DNA of 43,945 bases from Granulicatella balaenopterae (GTDB lineage Bacteria > Bacillota > Bacilli > Lactobacillales > Aerococcaceae). Location of the stretch: the NCBI RefSeq assembly GCF_900111135.1, contig NZ_FOGF01000016.1, forward strand, positions 1-43,945. Reading direction: 5' to 3'. Position numbers and translations under genes: made by a program. Of the stretch, positions 41,784 to 43,945 are shown one piece after another; the first letter of the stretch is position 1, and each line of letters opens with the position of its first letter. Under the pieces are notes generated by a model. That model saw only the letters and a list, made by a program, of their open reading frames with translations, was not told where the DNA came from and did not search any database.

Positions 41784-42698
41784 ATGAAAAACTTAGAGAA
41801 ATATAAAGGAATCATTCCAGCTTTTTATGCATGTTATGATGCAGAAGGGAATGTTAGTCCAGAACGAATCCAATCATTTACACAATATTTAATTGATAAA
41901 GGGGTTAAAGGATTATATGTAAATGGTTCATCAGGTGAATGTATTTATCAAAGTAAAGAAGAACGTAAAATTATTTTAGAAAATGTAATGGTGGTTGCCA
42001 AAGGGAAAATTACCATTATTGCTCACGTAGCATGTAATAATACTGCTGATAGTCAAGAATTAGCTAAACATGCAGAAAGTCTGGGTGTTGATGCGATTGC
42101 AGCAATTCCACCAATTTACTTCCATTTACCAGATTATGCGATTGCAACATATTGGAATGATATTAGTCATGCAGCTCCAAATACAGATTTTATTATTTAC
42201 AATATTCCGCAATTAGCCGGGGTAGCATTAAGTGTGAATCTATATAAAGAAATGCTTAAAAATCCAAATGTTATTGGTGTTAAAAATTCATCAATGCCCG
42301 TACAAGATATTCAAATGTTTAAAGATGTTCTTGGTGAAGAGAGTGTAATTTTTAATGGACCAGATGAACAATTTATTGCAGGACGCATAATGGGAGCAGA
42401 TGCTGGAATCGGTGGAACATATGCTGTTATGCCAGAATTATTTTTAGCTGCAAATGAAGCATTTATTGAAGGAGATTTTGTTAAAGCTCAAGAAATTCAA
42501 TATAAGATTGACCGCATTATTTATGCAATGTGCGCATGTCATGGTAATTTATATGCAGTTATGAAAGAAATCCTAAAAATGAAAGGTATGGATATAGGTA
42601 GTGTTAGAAAACCATTACCAGCATTAATTGAATCAGACTACCAACAAGTTAAAGTATGTGCTGAGATGATTGATGAAGCAATTAATAGTTTAAAATAA
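41784..42698 (+). CDS. nanA: N-acetylneuraminate lyase
   Basis: A 304-aa DapA-family aldolase splitting Neu5Ac into pyruvate and ManNAc. G-S-S-G-E (48-52) is the carboxylate-binding motif, Y139 lies in I-Y-N-I-P, and the Schiff-base K167 is in G-V-K-N-S-S. Its products feed nanK and nanE in the divergent operon. GAGGAGG precedes the ATG, 24 bp after the sialidase stop, so it is the last gene of the operon, followed by a terminator. Confidence 0.95.
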   Translation: MKNLEKYKGIIPAFYACYDAEGNVSPERIQSFTQYLIDKGVKGLYVNGSSGECIYQSKEERKIILENVMVVAKGKITIIAHVACNNTADSQELAKHAESLGVDAIAAIPPIYFHLPDYAIATYWNDISHAAPNTDFIIYNIPQLAGVALSVNLYKEMLKNPNVIGVKNSSMPVQDIQMFKDVLGEESVIFNGPDEQFIAGRIMGADAGIGGTYAVMPELFLAANEAFIEGDFVKAQEIQYKIDRIIYAMCACHGNLYAVMKEILKMKGMDIGSVRKPLPALIESDYQQVKVCAEMIDEAINSLK

Positions 42699-42742
42699 AA
42701 ATAAGAAAGAACAAGCTTAAATATTAAAACTCATAATCTTAT

Positions 42743-42790
42743 AAAAAGAATTCTCATTAATATTATTTATATTTTTGGGAATTCTTTTTT
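42743..42790 (+). terminator. Rho-independent terminator
   Basis: AAAAAGAATTCTC (42743-42755) pairs with GGGAATTCTTTTT (42777-42789, one G-U pair) around an AT-rich loop, and the T-run lies in the 3' arm. It ends the sialidase-lyase operon. Confidence 0.85.
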
Positions 42791-42863
42791 ATTAACAAAA
42801 TTATGAAATACGGAACAAATAAAAAGCTATAAAAGAAATTATTTTCCGAAAATAGAATAAAAA

Positions 42864-42940
42864 TAGAAACGTGTTTCTAAATATAAAAAATCGTTGAAAT
42901 TCAGAACATGGACGTTATAATGATGTTGTAAACGTTTACT
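42864..42940 (+). promoter_or_regulatory. Promoter of the rpiR chimera with dyad and cre-like box
   Basis: TTGAAA (42894-42899), 16 bp, TATAAT (42916-42921). TTGTAAACGTTTACT (42926-42940) fits the cre consensus with one mismatch and lies just after the -10, where bound CcpA would act as a roadblock. Upstream of the -35, TAGAAAC-GT-GTTTCTA (42864-42879) is a perfect inverted repeat that does not fit cre and may be a regulator operator. Confidence 0.65.
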
Positions 42941-42955
42941 GAAGGAGGTCTCCAA

Positions 42956-43549
42956 ATGCAATTACAAAAAGACTTAATTCCTATTATTGAATCAAATTTA
43001 GATAATATGACAAGTTCAGAAAAAGAGGTTGCGCAATATTTTTTACAACAAGAAGCAATTATCGATGATTTTTCAACTTCCTTTTTTTGCAACAATATTC
43101 ATGTATCAAAGGCGACTTTAACTAGATTTGCTCAAAAATGTGGTTTTTCAGGCTTTAGAGAATTTATTTTTCAATATAAAGAGATATGGAACGAAAAATC
43201 TCGACTAACAGCAACAATGAAAGAAAGCGATGAATTAGTCGCTTGTGATATTGCTGTAATAGCATTTGATGCGACCTTAAGAGAAAGATTCGATGGTTTA
43301 ACAATTAATGAATTTATAAAACAAGTAAAAGACAAATATCCAAATCAATTATTAATGGCAGATATTAGTAATTTTGAAGAAGATCTGAATGCCTATAAGG
43401 CGGGGGTTGATTTTGTAGGGACTACTTTATCAGGTTATACTGATGAAAGTCCAAAACTTGACGGGCCTGATTTTGATTTAATGAAACAATTAGTTGAAGG
43501 AAATATTCCAGTTATAAATTGCGGCGAAAACCCACATGCTTGCGTGTAG
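42956..43549 (+). pseudogene. Chimera of an RpiR-type DNA-binding domain and a partial NanE, truncated by an IS
   Basis: A 197-codon open frame. Residues 1-~85 are the N-terminal helix-turn-helix of an RpiR regulator ([31 protein letters not shown]). From [10 protein letters not shown] the sequence switches to the middle of a NanE epimerase ([17 protein letters not shown]) and loses homology after I-P-V-I at 43516. The RpiR sugar-sensing SIS domain and both ends of NanE are missing. The simplest reading is an in-frame deletion joining two neighbours, followed by IS insertion. Promoter, cre box and ribosome binding site (GGAGG) are intact, so a fused DNA-binding product may still be made. Confidence 0.85.
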
Positions 43550-43639
43550 GATGAAAGCAACTTCTCTTTACTTGACAATAGCATATAATAAACATATATA
43601 ATATATGTATAAATAAAACATAGAAAGGGAATGGCCATA

Positions 43640-43741
43640 ATGGCATGACCTAAAAAAGATAACATATAAATTAATTCTACAGTAGGGCATATCAGCGAAG
43701 CTACAGTAATTAAGTATATTGAGGAGCAAAAAAAGCCATGA
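43640..43741 (+). pseudogene. tnpA (Y1 transposase) C-terminal remnant
   Basis: Starting at 43640 (or the in-frame ATG 43631) the frame reads M-A-stop-P-K-K-D-N-I-stop, then I-N-S-T-V-G-H-I-S-E-A-T-V-I-K-Y-I-E-E-Q-K-K-P. The last part resembles the conserved C-terminal end of IS200/IS605 Y1 transposases (T-V-G-x-x-S-E-x-T-V-x-x-Y-I-E-x-Q). The HUH motif and catalytic tyrosine region are absent and two stops interrupt the start. Its end overlaps the next ORF by ATGA. Assignment is by recall of the family, not by a search. Confidence 0.55.
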
Positions 43742-43945
43742 TTGACAAAGAATACAACAACATTCTGAAAAAATATCATAAACTTTCTGACAGGCATATT
43801 TTGGTCGTTGAGACCGATATGCCTTATTCTGTTGTACTTAAAGTTGTGAATCTTTCTGATAAGATACGCAAAGCAGGTAATGAGCTTGTTAGTCTGATAA
43901 GAAAGAATTATGAACAACTTCTACGTACAAAGAGATACCGTAAAT
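43738..43945 (+). CDS. Partial TnpB-like ORF (IS200/IS605 accessory), runs off the window
   Basis: At least 69 codons open at the window edge: M-I-D-K-E-Y-N-N-I-L-K-K-Y-H-K-L-S-D then L-S-D-K-I-R-K-A-G-N-E-L-V-S-L-I and N-Y-E-Q-L-L-R-T-K-R-Y-R-K. The segment from K-A-G-N-E-L to R-T-K-R-Y-R resembles the N-terminal region of transposon-encoded TnpB-type proteins (RNA-guided endonuclease family). The catalytic RuvC residues would lie beyond the window, so intactness cannot be judged. GGAGC precedes the ATG, which overlaps the tnpA remnant stop. Confidence 0.55.
   Translation, partial: MIDKEYNNILKKYHKLSDRHILVVETDMPYSVVLKVVNLSDKIRKAGNELVSLIRKNYEQLLRTKRYRK

Larger units (their letters stand above)
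43516..43945 (+). mobile_element. Left part of an IS200/IS605-type element, continues past the window end
   Basis: NanE homology stops exactly after TTAT (43512-43515), a tetranucleotide typical of the site 3' of which these elements insert. Within 35 bases comes an imperfect subterminal hairpin (43531-43550), as at the left ends of IS200/IS605 elements. A promoter (TTGACA 43572-43577, TATAAT 43597-43602), a tnpA remnant and a tnpB-like ORF follow. Codon use (CTG, CTT, CGC) differs from the neighbouring genes. The right end is outside the window. Confidence 0.65.

Noticed and set aside
43435-43917. Leftward 160-aa frame near the window end
   Set aside because: It crosses the nanE/IS boundary and is antisense to the IS promoter and tnpB-like start; hydrophobic content is what antisense AT-rich DNA gives.

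Overview
The window looks like chromosomal DNA of a low-GC Gram-positive bacterium, most likely a member of the Lactobacillales (something near Aerococcaceae or Carnobacteriaceae; this placement is inference). The grounds are the AT-rich composition, strong AGGAGG-type ribosome binding sites, TTGACA/TATAAT promoters, cre-like boxes of the CcpA system, a Firmicute-type LexA box, an LPXTG surface protein and a streptococcal-style sialic acid locus. No rRNA, tRNA or CRISPR array was seen.

Layout. (1) 1-1858: an SOS-type operon (YolD-like protein plus a UvrX-type Y-family polymerase) behind a promoter with a LexA box in its spacer. (2) 1987-6757: housekeeping genes (isochorismatase-fold cysteine hydrolase, class I glutamine amidotransferase-like hydrolase, LtaS/OpgB-like membrane sulfatase-fold enzyme, and a zinc alcohol dehydrogenase with a cre box on its promoter). 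(3) 7069-13425: a tightly coupled six-gene operon: UDP-GlcNAc 2-epimerase, an unknown polytopic membrane protein, a processive GT2 synthase, a membrane-anchored bactofilin-like protein, a degenerate-GGDEF/intact-EAL phosphodiesterase, and a diguanylate cyclase with a Cys-rich PAS-like sensor. This reads as a self-contained c-di-GMP-controlled exopolysaccharide system, probably using ManNAc, and is the most interesting system here. (4) 13489-15427: a segment flanked by two direct copies of a 41-bp repeat, holding a TetR/DhaS-like regulator and a coiled-coil orphan. (5) 15512-23340: yaaA, an orphan gene, a probable structured ncRNA, tenA-thiM, an AI-2E-family transporter and two tandem EamA transporters.

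(6) 23743-28932: one very large sortase-anchored adhesin gene (beta-helix head, pilin-type domain, five SpaA-type repeats, LPTTG) broken by an in-frame TAA. (7) 29176-31071: a SLATT-like two-TM protein, then a small membrane protein plus XRE repressor pair with a perfect promoter and paired operator dyads, and another membrane protein. (8) 31192-43549: a sialic acid utilisation region. A leftward operon (SGNH hydrolase, nanE, nanK, yhcH) diverges from an AraC regulator. A rightward operon follows, with an ABC transporter lacking its ATPase, a Gfo/Idh oxidoreductase, a secreted NanB-like sialidase and nanA lyase. The gene content fits scavenging of 2,7-anhydro-Neu5Ac. A shared motif upstream of both operons is a candidate AraC operator, and cre boxes suggest carbon catabolite control. 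(9) 42956-43945: an rpiR-nanE chimera truncated by an IS200/IS605-type element, whose tnpA is reduced to a C-terminal remnant before a partial tnpB-like ORF that runs off the window.
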